Source: Aliivibrio sp. S4MY1 (lineage in GTDB: Bacteria > Pseudomonadota > Gammaproteobacteria > Enterobacterales > Vibrionaceae). Taken from it: a DNA stretch of 64,000 bases. Made by a program: the position numbers and the translations under genes. The stretch lies in the NCBI RefSeq assembly GCF_028765545.1, contig NZ_JARACP010000005.1, forward strand, positions 62,001 to 126,000. The letters are read 5' to 3'. Every line of letters begins with the position of its first letter. Position 1 is the first letter of the stretch. The notes below the pieces were generated by a model, which was given only the letters and a program-made list of their open reading frames with translations, did no database searches and was not told the DNA's origin. Positions 1-8,647 of the stretch are shown here, one piece after another.

Positions 1-708
1 AAACTCCCACGCGGTATCTAGCACAGTAACGATACTTGCGCCCAACAACCCTTGTCGAACATCATCATAATAAGCAACCCATTGGTATTCTGTATCTCCC
101 ACTAACGCATAGCGTCTTATCCCAATTCCTTGCTGTTCACTTTGCTCTTCTAACTCACTTCCTTTTTGTTGCGTCCATGATGAGTCGGTATAAATTAACG
201 ACCATTCACCTTGGTCATCAAAATAAGAGACCGAAGCGACACCGGCCCCTTCCTCTACTTGTATGCCAACAGGGTTTCGACGATAAGGGGTAAAAATATC
301 CAGCGGGCGATATCCATAACCAACCCCCCAATCGACTCTTACTTTACCCAATTGTAGATCCAATGAAATATCGGCAATATCAATGCTGCTTTGCCAAAAT
401 AATTCACTGACAATTAACTCAGATTCTGCACTTTTATCTTCTGATTGAATGCTAGATTGGGCATAAAGATCATTACCTTTAAGAGCCACCACCGCATTCC
501 AGTTCTGATAACCGATTTGAACATCCAATAGCCCATTAAACGACTCTTGGTGTTCATTGTCTGTCATTGGAGAAAAAACCGTCTCTCGCTGTTGAACCGT
601 TTCGGCACTCAGCATCCAATCCCACTCGAAAGTCATCTCAGAGGCTTGAGCGCTTAAAGAAGCCACCCAAGCACTACAATACACTAGTCGTTCTAGCCAA
701 GGTTTCAT
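1..708 (-). CDS. Outer-membrane beta-barrel protein, partial (runs off window start)
   Basis: Open reading frame from ATG at 708 to the first base of the window with no stop, so only the N-terminal 236 residues are visible. Residues 1-22 form a signal peptide ending SAQA. The rest alternates short polar and hydrophobic stretches, with many Trp/Tyr/Gln residues, as in outer-membrane barrels (DUF1302-like or porin-like). It starts two bases after the stop of the LolA-like gene and is the last visible gene of an ABC export operon. Inferred role: outer-membrane acceptor or channel for whatever the LolA-like protein and ABC transporter move. The substrate cannot be read from the sequence. Confidence 0.7.
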   Translation of the reverse strand, partial: MKPWLERLVYCSAWVASLSAQASEMTFEWDWMLSAETVQQRETVFSPMTDNEHQESFNGLLDVQIGYQNWNAVVALKGNDLYAQSSIQSEDKSAESELIVSELFWQSSIDIADISLDLQLGKVRVDWGVGYGYRPLDIFTPYRRNPVGIQVEEGAGVASVSYFDDQGEWSLIYTDSSWTQQKGSELEEQSEQQGIGIRRYALVGDTEYQWVAYYDDVRQGLLGASIVTVLDTAWEF

Positions 709-710
709 GA

Positions 711-1508
711 TCACAAATCCAACTGTTTGGTGCGTGACAGATAAGCAGGGTTATAATATTTATCGGCAATCTCTGTTGGTGTAATTTCTTTATATTCAAT
801 CACCGTTTTTTGATTGGTTTGAATTTGATCATTTAACACCATTGAAATCACTTTGGTTTCGCCTTCTCTTATCCCTTTAATAAACCACGCTTCTTTAGCC
901 ATTTTTCCTGACCGCAAATACAAATCGGCTTTAATCGGAAAACCCGTTCCTTGCTCTAGCCATAAATCGATAGTGAAATAACTCGCGCCTTTTGTTGTCG
1001 CTTTTAGTTTAATCTTCTCAGTTTGAATCGCTTGACCATCGGTTAGGTCGAACGTTGTCGATTCAATCCACTCACCTTGATAATCCTCACTCCACGTTAA
1101 CGTTGAAATGTCACCCACTGAGGCTTCACCGAGTAACTTTTGCATCGGTGTAATGCGGATTGGGCGGCGGCTTTTGGGCATGAGTAACCAATAGTTATCC
1201 CCTAGCATCAACATCTTTTGTCCGGCTTCCACTTGAGAATTAAACAACACCAAAGATTCTCTATTTTCTCGTGTGTATACCGTGTATTGGCGAGTTTTAT
1301 CTAGCTCGTCATTTTTGTATAGCTTAACCTCAGAGACCACTTTTGCTGAACTTTCACCTAAGCGAAAATCATCGGCCTTTTTCACCAGTTGTTTAACTTG
1401 GGCCCCAGTCAAGCTGTTCGTATTATCCATATTTTGCGTTGTTGCGATTGCAGTAGATTGAAAACCAATAAGCACAAACAGAATAAATAAGTGAGATAAT
1501 TTAGACAT
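711..1508 (-). CDS. LolA-like outer membrane lipoprotein-sorting protein
   Basis: A 265-residue secreted protein with a signal peptide at residues 1-22 (cleavage after AIA). The mature part has the fold signature of the 'outer membrane lipoprotein-sorting protein' family, with a LGDNYWLLMPKSRRPIRI segment around residue 105 followed by strands typical of LolA/LolB-like half barrels. Its start overlaps the end of the permease gene by 8 bases, so translation is probably coupled. True LolA is normally encoded elsewhere and is shorter, so this is better read as a paralogous periplasmic carrier serving the ABC transporter encoded just upstream. Confidence 0.75.
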   Translation of the reverse strand: MSKLSHLFILFVLIGFQSTAIATTQNMDNTNSLTGAQVKQLVKKADDFRLGESSAKVVSEVKLYKNDELDKTRQYTVYTRENRESLVLFNSQVEAGQKMLMLGDNYWLLMPKSRRPIRITPMQKLLGEASVGDISTLTWSEDYQGEWIESTTFDLTDGQAIQTEKIKLKATTKGASYFTIDLWLEQGTGFPIKADLYLRSGKMAKEAWFIKGIREGETKVISMVLNDQIQTNQKTVIEYKEITPTEIADKYYNPAYLSRTKQLDL

Positions 1509-2769
1509 AAATAAGCGCCTCCGTAATTGGTTTTTTTACGCCTTTTTTGGCAGATAAGTACGCTGCCAGTAAACAAATACACACAACACCAACGCCTGCA
1601 TAAGCCACTAATTCAAATGAGAAATAAATATTCAGTGGGTACCCATCCGTTCTTCCCGGTGGTGGTGGCATCTGTACATCCACCACTAGCAACAGTATTG
1701 TCGTTAAGGCTGTCATTACTGCACCAAGAACCACACCTATCACCGCAAGTAAGCCAGCTTCTCGTAAGAATGAGTGAATGATCTCATTAGGATAGCTGCC
1801 TAATGCGGATAAAGTGCCGATCTCACGCGTTCTTTCTGTTACTGACATCGTCATGGTATTAAACAAAGCCACAAATACGACTAAGCCCATCACAAAGCCC
1901 ATTACACCAAAGATAAGATCATATAAATCTTTCACTTTGTTGTAGAAAAAAGCACGCTCTTGCCATGGCGTGATTTCAACGTCGTAATCAAGTGGCATTG
2001 TTTGTAACTCTTGATCTAATCGTTGATGTAACTCGGAGGTTTTCTCAGTATCAAATAAAAAAACCGATAAGGTACTCACTTTCTCTGATAGCAGTAACTC
2101 TTGTGCAGAATCGATATGAATATAAAGCTGACGTTTATCTAACTCGGGAACACCCGTTGAATAGGTGCCATGCACTTTAAAATCAAACGCATTAAGTGCC
2201 CCTTCGCTGGTGGTTGCCAGTAAAGTTACCCAGTCACCCACACTGACGTTGAGGTTTCTCGCTAAATCGATCCCAAGCATGATTTCTGGTTCCATTACAT
2301 CGTATCGACTTGAAGTAATGTCGGTTAAGGTTTTGCCCGTCCTCATGTCTAAAAATGGGCCTTTCATATCAAATTCTCGATCATTCACCCCAGTTCCCAT
2401 AAAAATCGTCGATTTTACGCCATTAGAAATTAGCCCTGTAAAATCAATACGAGGTTGTACGCCTCTTACTTCATCGTATTTCATCAAGGTGCGAATTAAT
2501 TCTGATGTCTCTGATAACCCATTGCTTAACGGCATCTCTTCATCACTTTCAAAGTAACCCGGTTGGCTTAATGTAAGATGACCCGTATCTCTTGCTGTGG
2601 ATTCTTTTAATGAGTCATAAGTATATAAACCAAACCCACCCGCACTGGTTAATGCAAATACGGCAATCGTGATAATTAAAATAGAAAGCGCACTGCGACG
2701 AGCATTCCGCAATAAATTCAACCACGCTAAACGCAGTGAATAAGGTAATAGTGAGATTAACTTGCCCAT
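1501..2769 (-). CDS. ABC transporter permease, FtsX/MacB (LolC/E-like) family
   Basis: Integral membrane permease of about 422 residues. One N-terminal helix (about residues 24-46) is followed by a large periplasmic domain and three C-terminal helices, the MacB/LolC/FtsX topology. An RTREIGTLSALG coupling motif lies before the second C-terminal helix. I chose ATG at 2769 because AAGGAGG lies at the right distance upstream; the frame is open further back, but there it overlaps the ATPase. The gene overlaps the end of the ATPase gene by 13 bases. With that ATPase and the LolA-like protein it probably extracts a lipid or lipoprotein from the inner membrane. Confidence 0.85.
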   Translation of the reverse strand: MGKLISLLPYSLRLAWLNLLRNARRSALSILIITIAVFALTSAGGFGLYTYDSLKESTARDTGHLTLSQPGYFESDEEMPLSNGLSETSELIRTLMKYDEVRGVQPRIDFTGLISNGVKSTIFMGTGVNDREFDMKGPFLDMRTGKTLTDITSSRYDVMEPEIMLGIDLARNLNVSVGDWVTLLATTSEGALNAFDFKVHGTYSTGVPELDKRQLYIHIDSAQELLLSEKVSTLSVFLFDTEKTSELHQRLDQELQTMPLDYDVEITPWQERAFFYNKVKDLYDLIFGVMGFVMGLVVFVALFNTMTMSVTERTREIGTLSALGSYPNEIIHSFLREAGLLAVIGVVLGAVMTALTTILLLVVDVQMPPPPGRTDGYPLNIYFSFELVAYAGVGVVCICLLAAYLSAKKGVKKPITEALIYV

Positions 2770-3440
2770 GACACGGCCTCCTTGCTGATGGTTCCATCCA
2801 GTAAGTTGATGCACGTATCGCAATGTTGCGCCATTCGATAATCATGCGTTGCAACAATAAAGGTGGTGCCAATTTCCTTCCCGAGCGCTTTCATAATATC
2901 AATCACGGTCTCTGCAGTTTGGCTATCTAGACTGGCTGTTGGCTCATCCGCAATAACTAAGCTTGGTTTATGAACTAAGGCACGAGCAATGGCAACGCGT
3001 TGTTGTTGTCCACCAGAAAGGTTATCCGGTCGATGGTGAATAAAATCGCCTAACCCCACTTTTTCTAACATTTCAGTGGCTAAGATCGTTTGATCTTTAC
3101 TGCTGTATCCATTTAACACTAATGGATATGCGACGTTCTCTAATGCGGTCATCACGGGGACTAAATTAAAACGCTGAAACACAAAGCCCAGTTGGTGGCG
3201 TCGTAACTTAGCCGCTTGAATGGGATCTTTAGGGTAAAACTCACCGTCCATTTTTATTTCTCCCTGATAATCCATATCAAGTAAGCCTAAGATGTTTAAT
3301 AAGGTACTTTTTCCTGAACCGGACGGCCCGCATAACGCCACCATGCTGCCTTTTATGATAAAACCATCTACTTTTTTCAGAGCCTCCACACGCTGTGAAC
3401 CGAGCTGATAGGTTTTTTCTATACCTTTAAAACTGATCAT
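2757..3440 (-). CDS. ABC transporter ATP-binding protein, LolD/MacB type
   Basis: A 227-residue ATPase with Walker A GPSGSGKS (38-45), signature LSGGQQQR (141-148) and Walker B LVIADEP (161-167), then an H-loop in ATHDYR. This is the small stand-alone ATPase of the LolD/MacB/FtsE class that drives mechanotransmission permeases. Two ATGs are adjacent; the second (3440) sits better behind AGGAGA. It follows the periplasmic protein gene by 9 bases and overlaps the permease gene. Substrate unknown. Confidence 0.88.
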   Translation of the reverse strand: MISFKGIEKTYQLGSQRVEALKKVDGFIIKGSMVALCGPSGSGKSTLLNILGLLDMDYQGEIKMDGEFYPKDPIQAAKLRRHQLGFVFQRFNLVPVMTALENVAYPLVLNGYSSKDQTILATEMLEKVGLGDFIHHRPDNLSGGQQQRVAIARALVHKPSLVIADEPTASLDSQTAETVIDIMKALGKEIGTTFIVATHDYRMAQHCDTCINLLDGTISKEAVSWAS

Positions 3441-3449
3441 CATTATCTC

Positions 3450-4091
3450 CTAATTACTTGCGGTAATAAGTGATTGAGCGTTAAGGGATTCTGGGTGAAT
3501 GTTATCTTGTTTTAACATCACGGCCAGCCATTGATTGGCTTGTGCTTGGTCTTCTGCTCTAAGTGCCGCTTGTACTGCGTATCCGTATACCCAAGCCGTC
3601 GCTTCATAAGGCTGCTCTTGGAATGTTGGCTCGGAAAGTAGAGCTAAATAGAGATCATAACCACGCTCAAAGTGATTAAACATATCAGGAAGTTGTGAAT
3701 AGGTTGCCGCCGCTAGCGCACGAGTGAGATAAGACTCAGGTAAACCTGAAACTATCGGCTGTTCTTCAATTAGTGCATTTTCTGTCGCGAGTAAATTTAA
3801 CCCTTTCCCTATTTTCGCTAGTCCTTGCTCAACGTATTTCATTGCGGTCCATGGCATCATGGCATCTCGACCTTTTAGGGTTTCTGCACTTCCTAAATAA
3901 ACCAGTGTCAGTGGTGTTGCTCCATCAGTTTGAATCAATTCCTCAAAACGATCATAAGCAGGCTCTACAAGATCTTCATTTCCAGCCGCTGCTTGGTTAT
4001 ATGTTGAAATGTCTTCATCCGTTAACGCCGCTTGAGTAGAAAACGTCATTACACTTATTAATAAACTTACTATTGCTGTTATTTGTTTCAC
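3450..4091 (-). CDS. Periplasmic helical (TPR-like) protein of the ABC operon
   Basis: A 213-residue protein with a cleavable signal peptide (residues 1-21, ending TQAA). The mature part is all-helical, with helix pairs reminiscent of TPR repeats (for example around residues 55-100 and 150-200). It is the first gene of the ABC export operon, 9 bases upstream of the ATPase. I do not recognise a named family. A periplasmic scaffold or accessory role for the transporter is inferred from position only. No strong terminator or operator is visible in the 185 bp between it and the divergent acetyltransferase gene. Confidence 0.65.
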   Translation of the reverse strand: MKQITAIVSLLISVMTFSTQAALTDEDISTYNQAAAGNEDLVEPAYDRFEELIQTDGATPLTLVYLGSAETLKGRDAMMPWTAMKYVEQGLAKIGKGLNLLATENALIEEQPIVSGLPESYLTRALAAATYSQLPDMFNHFERGYDLYLALLSEPTFQEQPYEATAWVYGYAVQAALRAEDQAQANQWLAVMLKQDNIHPESLNAQSLITASN

Positions 4092-4276
4092 CTGTCTGTC
4101 CTTAATTAAATGATCCTGTTTGATGTTTACAGATTAACTAAAGAAAGGATAAAAAAACGTGGGATGCGACGAACGGTAAATAGAGAGGATGAATGGTAAT
4201 AATGAGTTTAAATACTTGTCATCGATACCTATTCTGGTTAAGTTTAATGCTTACTAATTAGACAAGGATGCGTGTA

Positions 4277-4771
4277 ATGGAAATAGTGATTCGCCGAACA
4301 GAAGTAAAAGACATTGATGGGTTGTGTGAATTATACAGCCAACCTCAAGCTCAGGCGCAAACTCTCCAACTCCCTATTCCATCACGCGCACTCTGGGAAA
4401 AACGACTCTCAGCAATACCTGATAATGTTTACAGCTATGTCGCTCTTATTGATGGTAAAGTTGTCGGTAATATTGGCTTTGAACAAGTAACACGCCCAAG
4501 AACCCAGCATGTTGCGCACTTTGGTATGGGGGTTCACGATGACTATCACGGTCGTGGGGTTGGAAGTAAATTATTAGAAACGGTGTTAGATCTTGCGGAC
4601 AACTGGCTCAATGTGAGACGCATTGAAATTGATGCGTTTGTCGACAATCACGCTGCTCTAAGGTTATATAAAAAATTCGGGTTTGTTATTGAAGGAGAAG
4701 CGATTGATTCTGCGTTTAGAAATGGTGAATTCATTAACACCTATTATTTGGCTCGCATTAATCGTAACTAA
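4277..4771 (+). CDS. GNAT N-acetyltransferase, YhhY/AaaT-like
   Basis: A 164-residue GNAT protein that closely resembles E. coli YhhY (amino-acid N-acetyltransferase AaaT): EIVIRR start, TLQLPIPS, a V-G-N-I-G-F strand, the acetyl-CoA loop GRGVGSKLL, the DNWLNVRRIEI strand, and the C-terminal RNGEFINTYYLAR. I chose ATG at 4277 rather than the in-frame ATG at 4268, because AAGGA is 8 bases before 4277 while 4268 overlaps it. Likely acetylates the amino group of amino acids or related compounds in the cytoplasm. Single-gene unit. Confidence 0.85.
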   Translation: MEIVIRRTEVKDIDGLCELYSQPQAQAQTLQLPIPSRALWEKRLSAIPDNVYSYVALIDGKVVGNIGFEQVTRPRTQHVAHFGMGVHDDYHGRGVGSKLLETVLDLADNWLNVRRIEIDAFVDNHAALRLYKKFGFVIEGEAIDSAFRNGEFINTYYLARINRN

Positions 4772-4847
4772 CTTCTCCTTTCTTTTAGTGACAAAATTTA
4801 ATTAAACGCGGCGGGCCGTTTCTAGATATTAGGAGCAACCGCCATAC

Positions 4848-5117
4848 TTAACGTAATTGACTGTCTTTACTTGCTCTGCGGTTATAAGCACTGAATGCTT
4901 TTTCACGCGCATCTTCTTTTGCCTGACACTCAACACACAACTCTACACCCGGTATTATTTTTCGTCGTGCTTCTGGAATTAATTCCCCACACTCTAAACA
5001 ATAATTTGTCTCATTGTGCTCATGATGAAGATGCGATCGAGCACGATTAATTGCATCAATTACGGTGGCATCTATTTGTTCTTGGACGCCACCATCTCTT
5101 GTAAATCCATTAGCCAT
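4848..5117 (-). CDS. ybiI: DksA/TraR C4-type zinc finger protein, YbiI-like
   Basis: An 89-residue protein with a C4 zinc finger (Cys40, Cys43, Cys61, Cys64), the IPEARRKIIPGV segment and the C-terminal YNRRASKDSQLR that is almost identical to E. coli YbiI. It lacks the long coiled-coil of DksA, so it is a short member of the family; direct action on RNA polymerase is not established for YbiI. It sits beside ybiB. Confidence 0.88.
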   Translation of the reverse strand: MANGFTRDGGVQEQIDATVIDAINRARSHLHHEHNETNYCLECGELIPEARRKIIPGVELCVECQAKEDAREKAFSAYNRRASKDSQLR

Positions 5118-5243
5118 AATGGTCTCCAGTTAATGAAATAACGACTAGGAGAGCATTATCTATTATTAACGGTATTTTGATAATAGCGCTAAATGTGAAT
5201 TACTATTACAGTTGTGTAATAAACAAATTAAGGGGATATTAAA

Positions 5244-5270
5244 AAAGCCGCAAAATTAACTTACGGCTTT
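5244..5270 (-). terminator. Intrinsic terminator after ybiB-like gene
   Basis: Inverted repeat AAAGCCG...CGGCTTT, which on the minus strand reads into a run of six T, 30 bp past the stop of the YbiB-like gene. Confidence 0.75.
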
Positions 5271-5299
5271 CATTCATAACTAGAGCATTAAATATGTCG

Positions 5300-6304
5300 T
5301 TAAGCGATAGTTTTTACATACTCTTCCCAATATTGAGTAGCAACTTTAATCGCCTCTTCTCTTGGGTAGTTTTCTGCTCGTTTATTTGCCCACAATACAT
5401 TGGCCACATTAAAAATAACAGTGTTCGCCATTAGCTGTAATTGTTCTGATTTAGTGCCTAACAAACAAGATTGAGGGACTGGTAAATCTTCAATTAATGC
5501 TTCTTCCCAATACAGCTCTTCACATACCCCTTTTGATGCACACCATAGAGACTGGCTAACTTTAGGGTTAAATTCAGATTCTCCCCCCATCCCTTTAAAG
5601 CACAGTGCTAATTCAGAGCAGTCATCAGTTGCTTGTTGTAAGCGAGATTCCGCTTCACCATGCAGTTGTGGTAAGCCTGGGTGGAAGCTGCCACGTAATG
5701 AAATAGGCGCAGATGCTGGGTTTAACATGCGTGCACAGGTATTCGCAGGGGTACGTAAACCATACTCATGTTGCCATAACAGCATGGTTTCGACTTGAGG
5801 AGCGTAAACCGATAGCGGTAAATAAGCGATATTTCCTTCATCTAGTGCTTTTTGTGTCTCTGCAATACTTGTGCAACTTGGAATATTTAGCTTATCAATC
5901 ACTTGAGATACGTGTTCACGTGTACTGCCTAATTGCAAATGTCCGTGAATAAGCACTCTAAAGCCTTTATTTGCAAGAATTTGTGCTGCGTATAACTGCC
6001 ATGATGGACCTTGAACTTGACGCTTACCGGCAAAACACGCCCAATCAATATCAACGTTAAGATCTTTTAGCTCTGGCGTTTGTTCGTTACGAATAAACTC
6101 ACGAATGGCCGTTGTAAAGCCGCTGATCTCCTCAACCGTTTCATTTTGAACTCGGATAAGCATCATTAGCATTGCCATCTTGTCACTAGAGACTTCACCG
6201 GCAAGATATTCTTTCATTACTTGGTAAGCTTGATCAAACGTCAATGGTTTACGGCTACGTTCACCACGCCCTACGGTTCTAATGCATTCTATAATTGAGC
6301 TCAT
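5300..6304 (-). CDS. ybiB: Anthranilate phosphoribosyltransferase-like protein, YbiB/TrpD2 family
   Basis: A 334-residue protein with the nucleoside phosphorylase/TrpD fold: an N-terminal helical domain (about 1-75), then the alpha/beta domain with GFRVLIHGHLQLGSTREHV and a GLRTPANTCARMLNP region where TrpD has its GxRNxxH-type phosphoribosyl site. It matches the YbiB/TrpD2 family, which binds nucleic acid rather than making tryptophan precursors (family knowledge). Gene neighbourhood with YbiI supports the assignment. ATG at 6304 has AAGGA upstream. Confidence 0.78.
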   Translation of the reverse strand: MSSIIECIRTVGRGERSRKPLTFDQAYQVMKEYLAGEVSSDKMAMLMMLIRVQNETVEEISGFTTAIREFIRNEQTPELKDLNVDIDWACFAGKRQVQGPSWQLYAAQILANKGFRVLIHGHLQLGSTREHVSQVIDKLNIPSCTSIAETQKALDEGNIAYLPLSVYAPQVETMLLWQHEYGLRTPANTCARMLNPASAPISLRGSFHPGLPQLHGEAESRLQQATDDCSELALCFKGMGGESEFNPKVSQSLWCASKGVCEELYWEEALIEDLPVPQSCLLGTKSEQLQLMANTVIFNVANVLWANKRAENYPREEAIKVATQYWEEYVKTIA

Positions 6305-6368
6305 GACTGTCCTTGTATTTTCTTTATAATTTTCAACTACACAGACGTTATCACATAAACAAAAAAAA

Positions 6369-6402
6369 CCAAGAGGTTCGTAATAATCTACACTCCTCTT
6401 GG
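6369..6402 (-). terminator. Intrinsic terminator after DUF2955 gene
   Basis: Perfect arms CCAAGAGG/CCTCTTGG around an 18-base loop, followed on the minus strand by eight T. It ends the efflux pair transcript and separates it from the ybiB-like gene. Confidence 0.8.
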
Positions 6403-6426
6403 CTATTTACTCAATCATTCAGTATG

Positions 6427-7452
6427 TTAATGTGCTTTCTCTTCTCGCTCGACACCTCGAAAGAAAATAGGAAACGACTTAATTAATCGATAACAAACCC
6501 AAATTAATACACTGGTTATTATAACTGCGACGACAATAGATGAGACGCGATATAAAATAGCAAAGAAGGCATCTTTTTGGCCAGGTATAGCGCCTGTAAT
6601 TGGAATAGTCAGCGCAGCCATCGCCGAGAAGCCAATCCCTTTCATTACTGGATTTTCACTGGCTAACCATTTACAAAAATAGCCAGAAGCGATAGCGAAA
6701 CTTAAAATATACAAAATAGGATTGTCATATAGATCATAAAGGATCAGTTGCATCGCCATCGCGGCTAAACACCCTACGATGGTTCCAATAATACGAATGC
6801 GAGCCATCATTAATGAGCCAACTAATGTCATTGGAGAAAGCATAATCAACATAGAGGCTTGTGCTGATAATGAATCGTTTAACGTACCAATTTCAAAGAT
6901 CAAAAATACAATCATGGCGACCATCCACCCCAAAGCGGTTTGCTCTAGCATCTCTCTTGGATCTTTACTTTGGCCTTCGACCTTTAGAATTGGCGTATGA
7001 TCTTCTATTGGGTCAGGAAATAGATAAAATGCTAAGGCACAAATTGGCACAACCATAATAGCTGCCACCCATACACCGACAATAAAGTTCTCTAAATCAA
7101 ATGTACTGTATGAACCAAAGTTCAGTAAAATTGAGCCTACTAATAAGCCTGTATATCCAAATAAATAACTGGCTTTATAATGCATTGCATGGCATTTAAA
7201 CAGCAGCATAATGCCAACAGCAACGGTCATTAATAGTGGATAAGGCTGTAAAAAACCAACAATTAATACAACTTGAATGCTCACCCAAACAACGCTAACA
7301 AATAACTGAATGAACATGCCCCAGTTCCAGCGATTTAGGTTAGATAAAATAAATAATGGTAATAAAGTACCAAACATGCCATTCGACCAGCCAAATACCG
7401 TACACATGGCAAAGCCAACAACGCAACCAAACCAAATTCGTAATGCTTTCAT
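6427..7452 (-). CDS. DUF2955 (FUSC-like) inner-membrane efflux protein
   Basis: A 341-residue integral membrane protein with about ten hydrophobic segments in two groups separated by a hydrophilic linker (about residues 150-175), as in aromatic-acid exporters of the FUSC/AaeB superfamily; best fit is DUF2955. It lies 12 bases downstream of an HlyD-type adaptor gene, the usual partner. The pair would export aromatic or other organic acids across the inner membrane. Likely controlled by the divergent LysR gene. Confidence 0.78.
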   Translation of the reverse strand: MKALRIWFGCVVGFAMCTVFGWSNGMFGTLLPLFILSNLNRWNWGMFIQLFVSVVWVSIQVVLIVGFLQPYPLLMTVAVGIMLLFKCHAMHYKASYLFGYTGLLVGSILLNFGSYSTFDLENFIVGVWVAAIMVVPICALAFYLFPDPIEDHTPILKVEGQSKDPREMLEQTALGWMVAMIVFLIFEIGTLNDSLSAQASMLIMLSPMTLVGSLMMARIRIIGTIVGCLAAMAMQLILYDLYDNPILYILSFAIASGYFCKWLASENPVMKGIGFSAMAALTIPITGAIPGQKDAFFAILYRVSSIVVAVIITSVLIWVCYRLIKSFPIFFRGVEREEKAH

Positions 7453-7464
7453 GTAAGTCTCACA

Positions 7465-8532
7465 CTAATAAATGTAATGTAAGTAGCTGATCATGGTAAT
7501 TAAACTATGGCCAATGTAATCAATCACCGTATTTCCTGAAGTGTAAATAATGACGGTTGCACGCGAGCCGACAAACAACCTCGGAGACAATGGCGTATCG
7601 CTCGTTAAATTAACACGTACACGCTGTGCATCACGCACCCAACGATTACTCACTTCAACACTACTTAATTGACCATTGGCTTTTTGTTGTGCAGAAGCAA
7701 CACCATAATCACGGCTCTCTACCAATAATGGAAACACCTCACCCGGCAGTGCATCATAAGCCACTTCTGCACGCATTCCTTTAACCATTTCTGAGGTCGC
7801 TTTCTCACGATAATCGGCAGAAACCCACAGTGAATCCGTCGGAATAAATGTCAATAATGGTTGATTCGCATTAGCAAATAAACCGACATGCAATTGCATA
7901 TTGGTAATAATGCCTTCACTTTGCGCTACCACTTGTGTATTTTCTAAATTTAACTCTGCTTGTTTTAAGGCATTTTTTGCTGAAAGCACAGCACTACTTT
8001 GGCCATCACCTTTGCCCAACCTCACTTCTAATGCGTGTAATTTCTGCTTAGATGCCATGAAGTTTGCCGAAGCTTGATCACGCTTAGTAAGCGCTGAATC
8101 TAAACCTGATGCGGAAACAGCTCCTGATTTAGCTAAACGTTTAATACGATGATACTCACGGTTTGCATTATCTGCCGTAACTTGAGTCGTTTTAACATTC
8201 GAACGTGCTGCTTCGATATCCGCAACTAACGACGCTTCTTGCTCTCTTGCTTGAGCTAACCCAATTTCGGCTTTTTGAACGGCCAATTGATATTTTTCAT
8301 CATCAATCTTAAACAGTAATTCACCCTGTTTAACTAATTGATTATTAGTATGGTTAACTTCAACTACTCTACCAGACACTTCTGGTGATATTTGAACAAC
8401 AAATCCCTGAACCTTACTTTGGGTTGTTAATGGCGTTAATCTATCTGCCATCACTAAATAAGCCGTAACGATAAGAAATAATACGATTAGGATTCGCATC
8501 CACTGTTTGAATTTTTGTTCTTCAGCTTGCAT
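7465..8532 (-). CDS. HlyD-family membrane fusion protein
   Basis: About 355 residues: a short cytoplasmic N-terminus, one helix (about residues 13-30), a biotinyl-lipoyl half motif (VVQISPEVSGRVVEV), a long coiled-coil hairpin rich in Ala/Lys/Glu (about 75-180), then the second lipoyl half and beta-barrel (VSADYREK). The frame opens further upstream to 8622, but I place the start at 8532 (MQAEEQKFKQW). This gives the usual topology and leaves a 115-bp divergent promoter region with the LysR gene. It is the periplasmic adaptor of the DUF2955 exporter. Confidence 0.82.
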   Translation of the reverse strand: MQAEEQKFKQWMRILIVLFLIVTAYLVMADRLTPLTTQSKVQGFVVQISPEVSGRVVEVNHTNNQLVKQGELLFKIDDEKYQLAVQKAEIGLAQAREQEASLVADIEAARSNVKTTQVTADNANREYHRIKRLAKSGAVSASGLDSALTKRDQASANFMASKQKLHALEVRLGKGDGQSSAVLSAKNALKQAELNLENTQVVAQSEGIITNMQLHVGLFANANQPLLTFIPTDSLWVSADYREKATSEMVKGMRAEVAYDALPGEVFPLLVESRDYGVASAQQKANGQLSSVEVSNRWVRDAQRVRVNLTSDTPLSPRLFVGSRATVIIYTSGNTVIDYIGHSLITMISYLHYIY

Positions 8533-8647
8533 AGAAGTTCTCAATAAAGTCAAAATTGCCGTGATCTGGTTCTCATTATAGTGCGTGATTTTATTTCGAA
8601 TAGATGGCAAAATAGTCCACATATGACCTATTAGCAGGACAATAGAG

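Noticed and set aside
36-293. Plus-strand open frame of 85 codons
   Set aside because: Lies opposite the beta-barrel gene, which is continuous with a signal peptide and operon context; no ribosome site or protein-like composition.
2165-2557. Plus-strand open frame of 130 codons inside the ABC permease gene
   Set aside because: Antisense to a clear permease domain; Ser/Leu-rich composition typical of antisense frames.
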